NCBI RefSeq assembly: GCF_005519465.1
Contig: NZ_CP027858.1
Coordinates: forward strand, 5,146,001 to 5,210,000
Source of the DNA: Streptomyces clavuligerus
GTDB taxonomy: Bacteria; Actinomycetota; Actinomycetes; Streptomycetales; Streptomycetaceae
Direction: 5' to 3'
Length of the DNA stretch: 64,000 nt
The first letter of the stretch is position 1, and every line of letters starts with the position of its first letter. The notes beneath the pieces are model-generated. The model searched no databases. It was not told the DNA's origin and was given only the letters and a program-made list of their open reading frames with translations. The position numbers were made by a program, and so were the translations under genes. This document shows, piece by piece, positions 15,410 to 23,798 of the stretch.

Positions 15410-16906
15410 TCACTGGGAGCCGCGGAAGTCCGCCCCCTCCACGATGAGCCCCGCGACCAGGGCGCCCGACATCCCCGCGTGGGCGAGCCCCCCGCCCGGG
15501 TGGGCGTGGCCACCGGCCAGCAGCAGCCCCGGCAGCCGGGTGGTGTTCGCCGGGTGGAGATGACGGCCGCCGGGACCGGCGAGCGCCGGAGCGGGTATAC
15601 CGCCCGTCTCCGCGGGCGTCAGCACCTTGTGCCACACCAGCCGCTCCCGCAGCGCCGCCGGGCGCTCGCCCAGGGCCCGGGCCGCCGCGTCCACCAGCGC
15701 CCCGGCACACCGCTCCCGCAACGCCTCGTCCGTCCAGTCGACCCCGCCGCCGTGGCCCGCGACCGTCGCCGAGACGGTGACGGCCTCGTGCCCCTCGTCG
15801 GGCCGGGTACGGGGGTCGTCCGGGCGCAGCACCGTGACGGTGGGCCGGGCGGTCGGCCCACCGCCGAAGACGGCCGCGGCCTCCGCCCCGGTGTCGGGGG
15901 AGTGGACCACCGTGCGATGGACCGCCGACGCCGGGCGCGCGCCCCGCAGCGCCAGCAGCACCGTGAGCCGGCCGGGCAGCGGCTGCCCGGCCGCCGGGGG
16001 CCGGACGTCCCCCTCCGCCCACAGCTCCCGGCCGGTCAGCCGGGCCGCGTCGGCGGCGCCCGCGACCACATGGTCCGCCGCCGCGATCTCGCCGCCGCGC
16101 AGCTCCACCCCGGCCGCCCGGCCGTCCTTCTCCACGATCGAGACCACCTCGGCCCCGAAGACGAACTCCACCCGCCGCGCCGCGCACCGCTCGTACACCG
16201 CGCGGGCCAGCTCCCGCAGCCCGCCCTCGACATACCAACTGCCGAAGGTCTGCTCCATGTACGGCAGCAGCGCGGCGCTCGCCGGGGCCTGCCGGGGGTC
16301 GAGCCCGTAGCCGAGGACACAGCCCTCGAAGAGGGCGGCCAGCCGGGGGTCCGCCAGCTCCCACGCGCCGACCTCGGCGACCGTGGCCGCCTGCCGGGCG
16401 CGCAGCAGCCGCCGCTGCCGGGGGGCCGGGTAGGGGTCGCGCTCCAGGACCCGCCAGTCGGGCCAGAGCGGCTCCTCCAGCAGGGGCCGCCGCGAGCGGT
16501 CCCAGGTGTCCCCGGCCCGGCCGAGGAACTCGCCCCAGCGCTCGCCCGCGCCCCGGCCGAGCGCCGACTCCAGTGCGGAGACGATCCCCGCCCGCGAGGC
16601 ATCGGGCAGCACGGCCTCGGTGCCGTCGGCGAAGAGATGACGGCTCGCCGGGTCCACCTGGACCAGGCCGACGCACTTCTCCAGCGGCTCCCGGCCGGTC
16701 TTCAGGAACAGGTCCCGCCAGACGGCGGGCAGATGCAGCAGCCCCGGCCCGCTGTCGAACGTGAAACCGGCGTGCTCGACGGCGCCCACCGCGCCCCCGT
16801 AGGTCGCCGTGCGCTCGTACACCGTCACCCGGTGGCCTGCCACGGCCAGCCGGGCGGCAGCCGCCATCGCGCCCATCCCGGCGCCGATCACCGCAATCCG
16901 TGCCAT
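15410..16906 (-). CDS. Phytoene desaturase (CrtI)-family FAD-dependent oxidoreductase
   Basis: A 498-aa flavoprotein. The N-terminal MARIAVIGAGMGAMAAAARLAVAGHRVTVYER is the FAD Rossmann motif, GFTFDSGPGLLHLP is the CrtI-type substrate-side motif, and YVEGGLRELARAVYER and the C-terminal LLLAGGHAHPGGGLAHAGMSGALVAGLI complete the family. CrtI enzymes desaturate or isomerise isoprenoid chains, but no phytoene synthase or other carotenoid gene is nearby, so the substrate is open. ATG at 16906 is chosen over the GTG at 16930 because similarity begins there and a perfect TAGAGT -10 ends 7 nt upstream (leaderless). The next gene upstream on this strand is the DUF4126 gene. Confidence 0.85.
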   Translation of the reverse strand: MARIAVIGAGMGAMAAAARLAVAGHRVTVYERTATYGGAVGAVEHAGFTFDSGPGLLHLPAVWRDLFLKTGREPLEKCVGLVQVDPASRHLFADGTEAVLPDASRAGIVSALESALGRGAGERWGEFLGRAGDTWDRSRRPLLEEPLWPDWRVLERDPYPAPRQRRLLRARQAATVAEVGAWELADPRLAALFEGCVLGYGLDPRQAPASAALLPYMEQTFGSWYVEGGLRELARAVYERCAARRVEFVFGAEVVSIVEKDGRAAGVELRGGEIAAADHVVAGAADAARLTGRELWAEGDVRPPAAGQPLPGRLTVLLALRGARPASAVHRTVVHSPDTGAEAAAVFGGGPTARPTVTVLRPDDPRTRPDEGHEAVTVSATVAGHGGGVDWTDEALRERCAGALVDAAARALGERPAALRERLVWHKVLTPAETGGIPAPALAGPGGRHLHPANTTRLPGLLLAGGHAHPGGGLAHAGMSGALVAGLIVEGADFRGSQ

Positions 16907-16913
16907 GCCGAAA

Positions 16914-16919
16914 ACTCTA
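16914..16919 (-). promoter_or_regulatory. -10 element of a leaderless promoter
   Basis: Minus-strand TAGAGT, an exact match to the Streptomyces TAGRRT -10, lies 7 nt before the ATG of the CrtI-like gene. No Shine-Dalgarno sequence separates them. Confidence 0.5.
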
Positions 16920-17018
16920 GCGACCGCCACTGACAGTCATCGCGCGGACCGGCCCCGGCGGGCGCCCCGGCCCGCGCACGGAGGCGCCTGCCGGATCAGG
17001 CGGTTCCGGCGCGGTCCG

Positions 17019-17666
17019 TCAGTCGGGCGGGCGGACCGGTCGGGCCGCTCGGACCGACGCCGCGAGCCGTCGCTCCTCGCGGCGCTGCGCCCTGCGCCGC
17101 CGGAACCTGCGGATGCGCGCCGCGAGCAGCACCACCGCGACCACACCCAGCGCCAGCAGGACCGCGGCGACGATCGCCGCGGCGACCGGGTGGAACATCG
17201 CGAACGTGAGGACCCCGGCGACCCCCAGGTCCTCGGCCGTGCTCACCCCGATGTTGCTGAAGGGCTCCGGTGAGGTGTTCACCGCCATCCGGGTCCCGGC
17301 CTTGACGAGATGGCTCATCAGCGCGGTGGAGCCGCCCACGGCGCCCGCCGCGAGCTCCGGCAGCGAACCGGACTCCCCGGCCAGCAGCGCGGCCACGACG
17401 GCTCCCGCGACCGGACGGATCACCGTATGGACCGCGTCCCATGCCGAGTCCACATACGGAATCTTGTCCGCGACCGCCTCGCACAGGAAGAGCACCCCGG
17501 CGACGATCAGCACATCGGTGCGCTGGAGCGCCTGCGGCACCTCGTCGGTCACCCCGGTGGCTCCGAACACGCCGAGCAGCAGCACGACGGCGTACGCATT
17601 GATTCCACTGGCCCAGCCGCTGGTGAAGACGAGGGGGAGTACCGACACGGACGCGATCGTAACCAT
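17019..17666 (-). CDS. DUF4126 family membrane protein
   Basis: A 215-aa integral membrane protein starting MVTIASVSVLPLVFTSGWASGINAYAVVLLLGVFG. About five hydrophobic segments follow, and PYVDSAWDAVHTVIRPVAGAVVAALLAG is characteristic of the DUF4126 family. The C-terminus is a highly basic tail (RIRRFRRRRAQRREERR), expected in the cytoplasm. The family is widespread in actinobacteria and uncharacterised. ATG at 17666 is the most likely start; longer upstream frames run into a G-rich non-coding tract. It is the same strand as the CrtI-like gene, 112 nt apart. Confidence 0.83.
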   Translation of the reverse strand: MVTIASVSVLPLVFTSGWASGINAYAVVLLLGVFGATGVTDEVPQALQRTDVLIVAGVLFLCEAVADKIPYVDSAWDAVHTVIRPVAGAVVAALLAGESGSLPELAAGAVGGSTALMSHLVKAGTRMAVNTSPEPFSNIGVSTAEDLGVAGVLTFAMFHPVAAAIVAAVLLALGVVAVVLLAARIRRFRRRRAQRREERRLAASVRAARPVRPPD

Positions 17667-17848
17667 GTGGGCACACGGGGTGTGGGCACGCGGGCCCATG
17701 GCTGAGTACCTGTACCCAGGTGGCGAGATGAGTACCCGTGCGGATGGGAGCCCGGCCGCCCGGAGGGGAAAGTGGAGTTCACCGAAGGGGCCGCGGCGCC
17801 GACACCGCCGACACGGGGCGGCGGAACGGCGCGGCTCCCCCGAGGTGA

Positions 17849-17954
17849 CCGGGGGAAGAACCGGGGAGAACCGGAGTATCCGGGGAACCCCGGGGTATCG
17901 GGGGAACGACCGCACGGGGGAAACCGGGGGAAAACAGGGGGAACGGGGGGAAGG
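17849..17954 (+). repeat. G-run array with strong quadruplex potential
   Basis: About nine runs of four to six G within about 106 nt, spaced by 3-12 nt (CCGGGGGAAG, CCGGGGAGAA, CCGGGGAACC, CACGGGGGAAACC, CAGGGGGAACGGGGGG). The unit CCGGGGGAAA recurs in degenerate form, so it looks like slippage-amplified sequence. It lies in the 446-nt gap between the DUF4126 start and the tetR stop and is the only notable content there besides the terminator at 17955-18010. Confidence 0.7.
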
Positions 17955-18010
17955 AAGGCGCCGGTCCGGCGATGACTCGGGGGGATCGAGTCCTGCCGGA
18001 CCGGCGCCTT
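17955..18010 (-). terminator. Strong terminator after the tetR gene
   Basis: AAGGCGCCGGTCCGGC (17955-17970) pairs perfectly over 16 bp with GCCGGACCGGCGCCTT (17995-18010). The interior holds a second small hairpin GACTCG/CGAGTC. It ends transcription of the ABC-permease-TetR unit, which runs on the minus strand. Confidence 0.85.
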
Positions 18011-18112
18011 TCCGTTGTACGGCTGCCGCCGCCCGCCCGCCGCGTTCCGCCGCGCGGCGGAACACCGGTGCCGCGTTCCGCCGGTGCCGTGCTTCGGCAG
18101 TGCCGGGATGCG

Positions 18113-18730
18113 TCAGCGGCTGCTCACCCGGCCGTGCAGCAGCCGGGAGAGCGCCGCGTGCACATCGTCGAGGGACCGTTCCCGCTGGAAGGACTGCCAG
18201 TCCAGCGCCGCCACCAGCACCATGCCCACCAAGGCGGCCGCGGTGAGCGGAATGTCGATCTCCTCGTTCAGCTCACCGCTCTCGACCGCCTCCCGCAGCA
18301 CCGTCTCGACCACCGCGACCGCCTGCTGGCGCACCACCAGGAGGGTGGACTGCCAGGCCCGGTTGGTCCGCCACAGCTCGGCGACGTAGAGCTGGGTGAA
18401 GGCGGGGTAGCTGTCGATGAAGACCAGGCCCGCCCGGATCATCGCGTCCAGGGCCTCGACCTTGGTGCCGCCGCGCTCCGCCGTCTCGTCGGCGGCGCTC
18501 TGCAACGACGAGGTCAGCAGACCGACGCCGTACCGCAGCAACTCCTCGAACAGTTCGGTCTTGCTCTTGAAGTTGTAGTAGACCGTGCCCTTGGCGACAC
18601 CCGCGCGCTCGGCGATCTCGTCGACGGTGGTCGCCGAGAAACCCTGTTCCGCGATCAGCGTCACCGCCGCCTCGTAGAGCTTGGCCCGGGTCGCCCTGCG
18701 TCTGGTACTGCTGCTGTCCGTCACGTCCAT
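18113..18730 (-). CDS. TetR/AcrR family transcriptional regulator
   Basis: A 205-aa protein. Residues about 10-60 are the TetR helix-turn-helix: ATRAKLYEAAVTLIAEQGFSATTVDEIAERAGVAKGTVYYNFKSKTELF. The remainder is an all-helical ligand-binding domain. It is the third gene of a minus-strand unit behind the ABC ATPase and YhgE/Pip permease (101-nt gap). A perfect palindrome of TetR-operator type overlaps the presumed promoter of that unit, so autoregulation together with the transporter is the simplest model. The ligand is unknown. A possible separate start site (GAGAAT 7 nt before the ATG) is weak. Confidence 0.92.
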   Translation of the reverse strand: MDVTDSSSTRRRATRAKLYEAAVTLIAEQGFSATTVDEIAERAGVAKGTVYYNFKSKTELFEELLRYGVGLLTSSLQSAADETAERGGTKVEALDAMIRAGLVFIDSYPAFTQLYVAELWRTNRAWQSTLLVVRQQAVAVVETVLREAVESGELNEEIDIPLTAAALVGMVLVAALDWQSFQRERSLDDVHAALSRLLHGRVSSR

Positions 18731-18831
18731 GGTGTCGATTCTCACAGGTGTCGGGGGTTTGGCGGGCCCGGTTCGGCTCACGGAGCACGTCCGCACCGAA
18801 CCGGGCCGCCCTGGCCCACGGCTGAGGTGTC

Positions 18832-20928
18832 TCAGAGGCTCAGTTCGGGGTGGAGGCGGTCGAAGGTCCACACCTGCTTGCGCCGTGCGGTGAGCGCGGT
18901 GAGGGCCAGCGCTCCCGCGGTGAAGGCCAGCAGGACCGCGCTCCCCTGCCACACGGGGTCGAGCCCGCCGCCGCTGATCAGTCTCCGCAGCGCCTCCACG
19001 ACATAGGTCATGGGGAGGAACGGATGGATCGCGTTGAAGAAACCGGGGCTGGTCTGGACCGGATAGGTGCCGCCCGCCGACGTGAGCTGGAGCATCAGCA
19101 CCGCCAGCACCAGAATCCGTCCGGCGGCCCCGAAGCGGGCGTTCAGCCACTGGATGATGGCGGCGAAACAGCCGATGGTCAGGGCGAGGAAGCCGACCGT
19201 GCCGGCCGCGTGCGCGAGCTGGAGCCCCAGTGACCAGTGCAGCACCGCCATCAGCGCGCCGACCTGCACCAGCCCGATGGCGACCACCGGCAGCCAGCCC
19301 GCCAGCGCGATCCGCCAGGCCGATGCGCCCGCGGCGAGCGCCCTCCGGTTCATCGGCTGGATGATCATGTACGCGACCATCGCGCCGACCCAGAGGGAGA
19401 GCGGGATGAAGTACGGGGCGAATCCGGTGCCGTAGTTGGCGGCCTGGTTCAGGGTCTTGCTGGCGAGCTGCACCGGGTCGGCCATGACCTCCGTGCGCCG
19501 GTCGCGGTCCTTCTCGTCGTAGTCGGGGATCTTGGCGACGCCGTCGTGCAGCCCGCCCGCCAGCTCCGCGGAGCCGTCGACGAGCTTGAACAGCCCGCCG
19601 TCCAGGTCCCCGGCGCCCTTCTTCAGCCTGGCCACACCGGTGTCGATCTCCGTGGAGCCCGACTTCGCCCCGGACAGCCCGGTGTGCACCTGGGAGGCGC
19701 CCCGGGCGACCTGCTGCGCGCCCGAGTTGAGCGCGTTCATCCGCTCGACGGCGGACGTGAGGTCCTGCTCCAGGGTGGGCGCGCGCTCGGCGAGCCACTG
19801 GGCGTTCTTCCGGTGCTCGGCGAGACGGCCGTCGATCCCGTCGAGGCTCGCGATGTTCTCCCGGGCCACCGCGGCGGCCCCGGCGGCGGCCACCGCGGCG
19901 CCGTCCACAGCGGCCCGTGCCCGCTCCAGCGCGGGGCAGAGGGGATCTGCCGCCGCCGGGGCCCCGGCGGCCCCCTCCGTTCCCGTGGCGCCCGCCGCGC
20001 AGCGCTCCGCGTGGAGCTTCGTCAGTTCATCGGCCGCCGCCCGCGTTTTCTCCGACGCGGCGGGCGCGGAAGCCGCCTGTCCCTCCAGCCGGTCCCGGAG
20101 CGCCTCGGAGATCCCGGCGACGGGCTCCCCGTACTTCTTGAGGTAGGGGGAGATCCGCTCGGAGTACCCGTTGAGCTTGCCGGTGGCGTACTGGGTGCCG
20201 TCCGCGACCTGACGGGCGCCGCTCTCCACGGAGCCCGCCGCGTCGGTGAGCCGGGCCAGCCCGCCCGCGAGTCTGCCGGTGCTGTCCTTGGCGTTCCTCA
20301 GCCCCTCCGCGAGGTCCTTGGACCCCGCCTTGGCCTCCCCGATGCCGCCCTTGAGGTCGTCGGCGCCCTTGGCCGCCTTCTCGGTGGCGTCGTGGATGTC
20401 GGAGAACGAGATGAAGATCCGGTCCAGGAACGAACGGGACGTCTTGGTGGAGGCCGCCGTGCGCACCTCGGCGAAGACCGTGCGGGAGACCTGGCCGACG
20501 ATGTAGTTGTTGGCGTCGTTGGTCCGCACCTGGAGCGCGCCGGTCTCGGGCGACGCGCCCGAACTGGAGGCGATCCGCTCGCTGAAGTCCCGGGGCATGG
20601 TCAGCGAGAGGTAGTACGTGCCGTTCTCGACGCCCTTGCGCGCCTGTGCCGCGCTCACCTCGTGCCAGTCGAAGACATCGCTCTCGCGCAGGTTCTCGGC
20701 GATCTCGGCGCCCGCGGTCACCTTCTCGCCGTCGGCGTTGGCCCCCTTGTCGTCGTTGACGAGTGCGACGGGGATGCGGTCCAGCCGACCGTAGGGGTCC
20801 CAGAAGGACCACAGATACAGCGCGCCGTACAGCAGCGGCAGCAGCACGATGGCGACGACGGCGGCGCGGGGCAGCCGGCCCCTGCCGAACCGCTTCAGCT
20901 CAAGCGCGGCCAGTCTCGGCGAACGCAT
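18832..20928 (-). CDS. YhgE/Pip-type ABC-2 family membrane protein
   Basis: A 698-aa protein. The first helix lies near residues 22-44 (AAVVAIVLLPLLYGALYLWSF). A long extracytoplasmic region follows with VALVNDDKGA, MPRDFSERI and many heptad-like spacer repeats (AKGADDLKGGIGEAKAGSKDLAEGL). C-terminal helices contain GAMVAYMIIQPMNRRALA, GWLPVVAIGLVQVGALMAV and YPVQTSPGFFNAIHPFLPMTYVVEALR. This is the YhgE/Pip architecture related to ABC-2 permeases and the phage-infection protein Pip. The start overlaps the end of the upstream ATPase gene by 29 nt, implying coupled translation. Export substrate is unknown. Confidence 0.9.
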   Translation of the reverse strand: MRSPRLAALELKRFGRGRLPRAAVVAIVLLPLLYGALYLWSFWDPYGRLDRIPVALVNDDKGANADGEKVTAGAEIAENLRESDVFDWHEVSAAQARKGVENGTYYLSLTMPRDFSERIASSSGASPETGALQVRTNDANNYIVGQVSRTVFAEVRTAASTKTSRSFLDRIFISFSDIHDATEKAAKGADDLKGGIGEAKAGSKDLAEGLRNAKDSTGRLAGGLARLTDAAGSVESGARQVADGTQYATGKLNGYSERISPYLKKYGEPVAGISEALRDRLEGQAASAPAASEKTRAAADELTKLHAERCAAGATGTEGAAGAPAAADPLCPALERARAAVDGAAVAAAGAAAVARENIASLDGIDGRLAEHRKNAQWLAERAPTLEQDLTSAVERMNALNSGAQQVARGASQVHTGLSGAKSGSTEIDTGVARLKKGAGDLDGGLFKLVDGSAELAGGLHDGVAKIPDYDEKDRDRRTEVMADPVQLASKTLNQAANYGTGFAPYFIPLSLWVGAMVAYMIIQPMNRRALAAGASAWRIALAGWLPVVAIGLVQVGALMAVLHWSLGLQLAHAAGTVGFLALTIGCFAAIIQWLNARFGAAGRILVLAVLMLQLTSAGGTYPVQTSPGFFNAIHPFLPMTYVVEALRRLISGGGLDPVWQGSAVLLAFTAGALALTALTARRKQVWTFDRLHPELSL

Positions 20929-21769
20929 CGGCCTTCTTCCCCTCGTGGTCGGTGGTGCCGTGGTCGGTGGTGCTGTGGTCGGTGGGCCGGCCGTCGGCGG
21001 TGTCCGTGCCGTGCGGGGCGGACGGGCTCTGCGCGTCCGGTCCGGCGGCGGGTCCCCGGGCCCCGGGGGCCAGGGCTCCGGTGCGGACGACGACGGTTCC
21101 CCCGGGGGCCTGGCTGCACACGGCCAGGACGGTGGTGCCGGTGGTGTCGGCGATGGAGCGCAGCAGCCGCCAGGCCTCGGCGCGTTCCGTGTCGGAGAGC
21201 TTCAGATCGGCGTCGTCGATCGCGATCAGCCGGGGCCTGCCGATGAGGGCGAGGGCGAGGGAGAGCCGCAGGCACTCCATCCGCTCCAGCGCGCGCACCG
21301 GGGTGCGGTCCCCCTTGGGCAGCGCGGCGGGGTCGAACCCGGCGGTGGCGAGGGCCTCCCGGACCAGGGCGCCCGCCTCGGCGGCACGGCCCGGGCGGGG
21401 GCGCAGCAGCCGCCGTACGGAGACCCCGAACCGGCGCTGGAGGAGGGCCCGTTCCCGCAGGTGTTCAGCGACGGTCAGGGCCGGGTCCAGCTCGCTGACC
21501 GACGGTACGGGCCCCAGGGCGCTGATCTTCCGGACGGCGGCCATCCGGCGCGGCAGCGGCAGTCCGCCGACCTCGCACCGCCCCTCACTGGGGCGCATCC
21601 GGCCGGTGAGTGCGAGCAGCAGGCAGGTCCGGCCGGAGCCCGACGCCCCCTCGACCGCGATGAGTGAGCCGGGGGCGGCGTCGATGTCGATGGCTCGGAA
21701 GGCCCAGCCCCGGGGGCCCTTGAGCCCGAACCCCTCGGTGACGACGGCTGCCCCGTGCGGGCTGTCCAC
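20900..21769 (-). CDS. ABC transporter ATP-binding protein with degenerate catalytic motifs
   Basis: A 289-aa ABC nucleotide-binding domain followed by a low-complexity tail with TDH repeats. The fold is clear, but key residues differ. Walker A is GASGSGRT (41-48), with Arg47 for the catalytic Lys. The LSGGQ signature is replaced by RALERMECLR near 160-168. Walker B is LIAIDDAD, with Asp186 where the catalytic Glu is expected, and the switch His is missing in LAVCSQAP. ATP hydrolysis may be weak or absent. GTG at 21769 follows GGGGAGGGG. It is the first gene of the operon with the YhgE/Pip permease and TetR. Confidence 0.82.
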   Translation of the reverse strand: MDSPHGAAVVTEGFGLKGPRGWAFRAIDIDAAPGSLIAVEGASGSGRTCLLLALTGRMRPSEGRCEVGGLPLPRRMAAVRKISALGPVPSVSELDPALTVAEHLRERALLQRRFGVSVRRLLRPRPGRAAEAGALVREALATAGFDPAALPKGDRTPVRALERMECLRLSLALALIGRPRLIAIDDADLKLSDTERAEAWRLLRSIADTTGTTVLAVCSQAPGGTVVVRTGALAPGARGPAAGPDAQSPSAPHGTDTADGRPTDHSTTDHGTTDHEGKKADAFAETGRA

Positions 21770-21780
21770 GTTCCCCTCCC

Positions 21781-21808
21781 CTTTTGAACTGACCAGTCAG
21801 TTCAAAAG
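21781..21808. promoter_or_regulatory. Perfect TetR-type operator palindrome
   Basis: CTTTTGAACTGAC (21781-21793) and GTCAGTTCAAAAG (21796-21808) are exact inverted repeats around CA. It is strikingly AT-rich for this genome and lies 12 nt upstream of the ABC ATPase start. The core GAACTGACCAGTCAGTTC is of the form bound by many TetR regulators, and the TetR encoded in the same operon is the likely ligand-responsive repressor. Confidence 0.88.
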
Positions 21809-21835
21809 GTAGCCAGTGTGCGGCTGTTGTGGCAA
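21806..21835 (-). promoter_or_regulatory. Promoter of the ABC/YhgE/TetR operon
   Basis: Minus-strand TTGCCA (21835-21830), an 18-nt spacer and TACCTT (21811-21806) place the start site near 21799, inside the operator palindrome. Repressor binding there would block initiation. Confidence 0.5.
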
Positions 21836-21924
21836 AACCGCAGGTCAGGGCCGATTGTCAGTGGGGGGCCTCACGATGGACACATACGGCCACAGTGCCG
21901 TCACACGACGACAGGAGGTTCGTC

Positions 21925-22497
21925 ATGGCCAGCGAGAACACGGCCGCCGCCCACCGGCGCCGTGCGAACGGCCCTGTCCCCTCACTGACCGGGCCGGCGG
22001 GGGACGTCCACCCCGTCCTGCGGCGCGCGTCGGCGCCGCCCGCCGCCCTCGACCTGCTCGGCCAGGCCCGCAGGGGCCTGGAGGAGGCCGCGGGCCTCGA
22101 AACGCCCAACGAGCGCTACGCCACCGCCCACTTGGCGGCCATCCGCACGGCCGCCGCCGTGCTCGCCGCCCGGGGATACCCCGAGGCCCCGCCGCCCCCG
22201 GGCCGCGCCGTGCGGGGCCCCGTGCGCCGGGGCCGCCGGGCCGGGATCCGCAGCGCCTGGGAGCTGCTGCCCGAGAGCGCGCCCGAACTGGCCGAGTGGA
22301 GCGCCCACTTCGCCTCCGGCGCTCCCCGCAGGGCCCGCGCCCAGGCCGGTATAGCCGGTGCGGCGAGCAGCCGCGACGCGGAGGAGCTGCTGCGGGACGC
22401 CGCGATGTTCCTCCGTCTGGTGGAGCGCATGCTCCTGCTCCAGCCCGTCCTGCCCGCCCCCAGGGCCGACCGCCCGGAGACGGAGGACGCCGTGTAG
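21925..22497 (+). CDS. SAV_6107-family HEPN domain protein
   Basis: A 190-aa helical protein starting MASENTAAAHRRRANG, with AGGAGG 12-7 nt before the ATG. The conserved core ALDLLGQARRGLEEAAGL, NERYATAHLAAIRTAAAVLAARGYP and SAWELLPESAPELAEWSAHFASGAPRRA matches the Streptomyces SAV_6107 HEPN family. Arg64-x4-His69 has the spacing of the HEPN RNase motif, though at an unusual place early in the fold. HEPN proteins are often toxins or RNases; this one is a chromosomal core gene with no antitoxin-like neighbour, so a toxin role is not implied. It is divergent from the ABC/TetR operon. Function unknown. Confidence 0.8.
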   Translation: MASENTAAAHRRRANGPVPSLTGPAGDVHPVLRRASAPPAALDLLGQARRGLEEAAGLETPNERYATAHLAAIRTAAAVLAARGYPEAPPPPGRAVRGPVRRGRRAGIRSAWELLPESAPELAEWSAHFASGAPRRARAQAGIAGAASSRDAEELLRDAAMFLRLVERMLLLQPVLPAPRADRPETEDAV

Positions 22498-22768
22498 CGG
22501 CGGGTGCCCCCGGGGCGCCGCTCCCCGCCCGGCGCCCTCCGGGGCGGGCCGGGAGGTGGCTCCGGGGCGAGCCGTGCGGTCCATGGCCGGTCATGGGCGT
22601 GCGGAGCGCCGGGCGGGCCGGGGGAGAGGGGTCACGGGGATCGCAGACGCAGGCAATAGGGTGGGTGGACCCCCTGGCGGACCGGCGGCGCAGTTCTCCG
22701 GCCGCCGCCCCACCGCCCGTCCCGTCCGCCCACGCGGCCGGGGCGGCCCGCCCGAGGAGTCAACCGCC

Positions 22769-23551
22769 GTGCCGGACCCGTCCCCCCACGGGGCAACCCC
22801 GCCGCGCCCGCCCCGCGCCTCCCTGCGCACCTCCGTGGTCTGGGAGGTCCTCCGGGGAGCCCTCGACCGCCGGGTCGAGGCGACCGGGAGGGACTCCCTG
22901 GACATCCTCGACACCGGGGGCGGCAGCGGCTCCTTCGCCGTGCCCGTCGCCCAGCTCGGCCACCGGGTGACCGTGGTCGACCCCAGCCCCAACGCGCTCT
23001 TCGCGCTGGAGCGCCGGGCCGCCGAGGCAGCCGTCGCCGACCGGGTCCGCGGGGTCCAGGGCGATGTCCACGGCCTCTTCGACGTGGTGGAGCGCGGCGG
23101 CTTCGACGTGGTGCTCTGCCACGGGGTCCTGGAGTACGTGGACGACCCCGCCGAGGGCGTCGCCAACGCCCTGGCGGCGCTGCGCCCCGGTGGCTCCCTC
23201 AGCCTGCTCGCGGCCGGGCTCGGGGGCGCGGTGCTCGCACGGGCGCTCGCCGGACACTTCAACGAGGCCCGGCAAGCGCTCGCCGACCCGGCCGGACGCT
23301 GGGGCGACGGGGACCCCGTCCCCCGCCGTTTCACGGCCGAACAGCTCACCGGGCTGCTCACCGACGCCGGTGCCGAGGTCGGCGCCGTCCACAACGTCCG
23401 GGTCTTCGCCGACCTGGTCCCCGGGGCCCTGGTGGACACCGAGCCGGGGGCGCTGGACGCCCTGCTCGGACTGGAGGCCGCGGTGGCCGAGCTGCCCGCT
23501 TTCCGCTCCGTCGCCAGCAGGCTGCACCTTCTCGGTGAGAAGCGCGCCTGA
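22769..23551 (+). CDS. SAM-dependent methyltransferase (class I)
   Basis: A 260-aa Rossmann-fold methyltransferase. DILDTGGGSGSFAVPVAQLG (residues 45-64) is SAM motif I, VTVVDPSPNALFALERRA the acidic loop, and FDVVLCHGVLEYVDDPAEGVANALAALRPGG the motif IV/V region. Upstream frame extension to 22358 is low complexity. GTG at 22769 is preferred because GAGGAGT lies 8 nt upstream and similarity starts soon after. The SmtA/CmoA-like architecture does not reveal the acceptor. It follows the HEPN gene on the same strand after 271 nt. Confidence 0.85.
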   Translation: MPDPSPHGATPPRPPRASLRTSVVWEVLRGALDRRVEATGRDSLDILDTGGGSGSFAVPVAQLGHRVTVVDPSPNALFALERRAAEAAVADRVRGVQGDVHGLFDVVERGGFDVVLCHGVLEYVDDPAEGVANALAALRPGGSLSLLAAGLGGAVLARALAGHFNEARQALADPAGRWGDGDPVPRRFTAEQLTGLLTDAGAEVGAVHNVRVFADLVPGALVDTEPGALDALLGLEAAVAELPAFRSVASRLHLLGEKRA

Positions 23552-23798
23552 TCAGCGGCGCAGCCGCGGATGGAGTACGCCACAGACCACCCGATCGGGT
23601 CGTTCGCCCCGTATGATCGAGGGAGCATCCGGCATGACGGATCGGAGGTTGGGGAATCTACGCCTCAGCAACCAAGCCGCCGTGGCGGCCGGGAGTGGCG
23701 AAACTGGCGTAGAGGGCGGGTTTCACGGGGGCGATTCCCTGCCTATCCTGAAAGGGCCGCATACGGTCGCCTCCGCGGCCGACGACTAGGAGGACTCC

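Noticed and set aside
14634..15563. Several long overlapping frames in the 0.8 kb gap
   Set aside because: Different frames cover the same repeats, starts lack ribosome sites, and the products are Arg/Pro/Gly low complexity.
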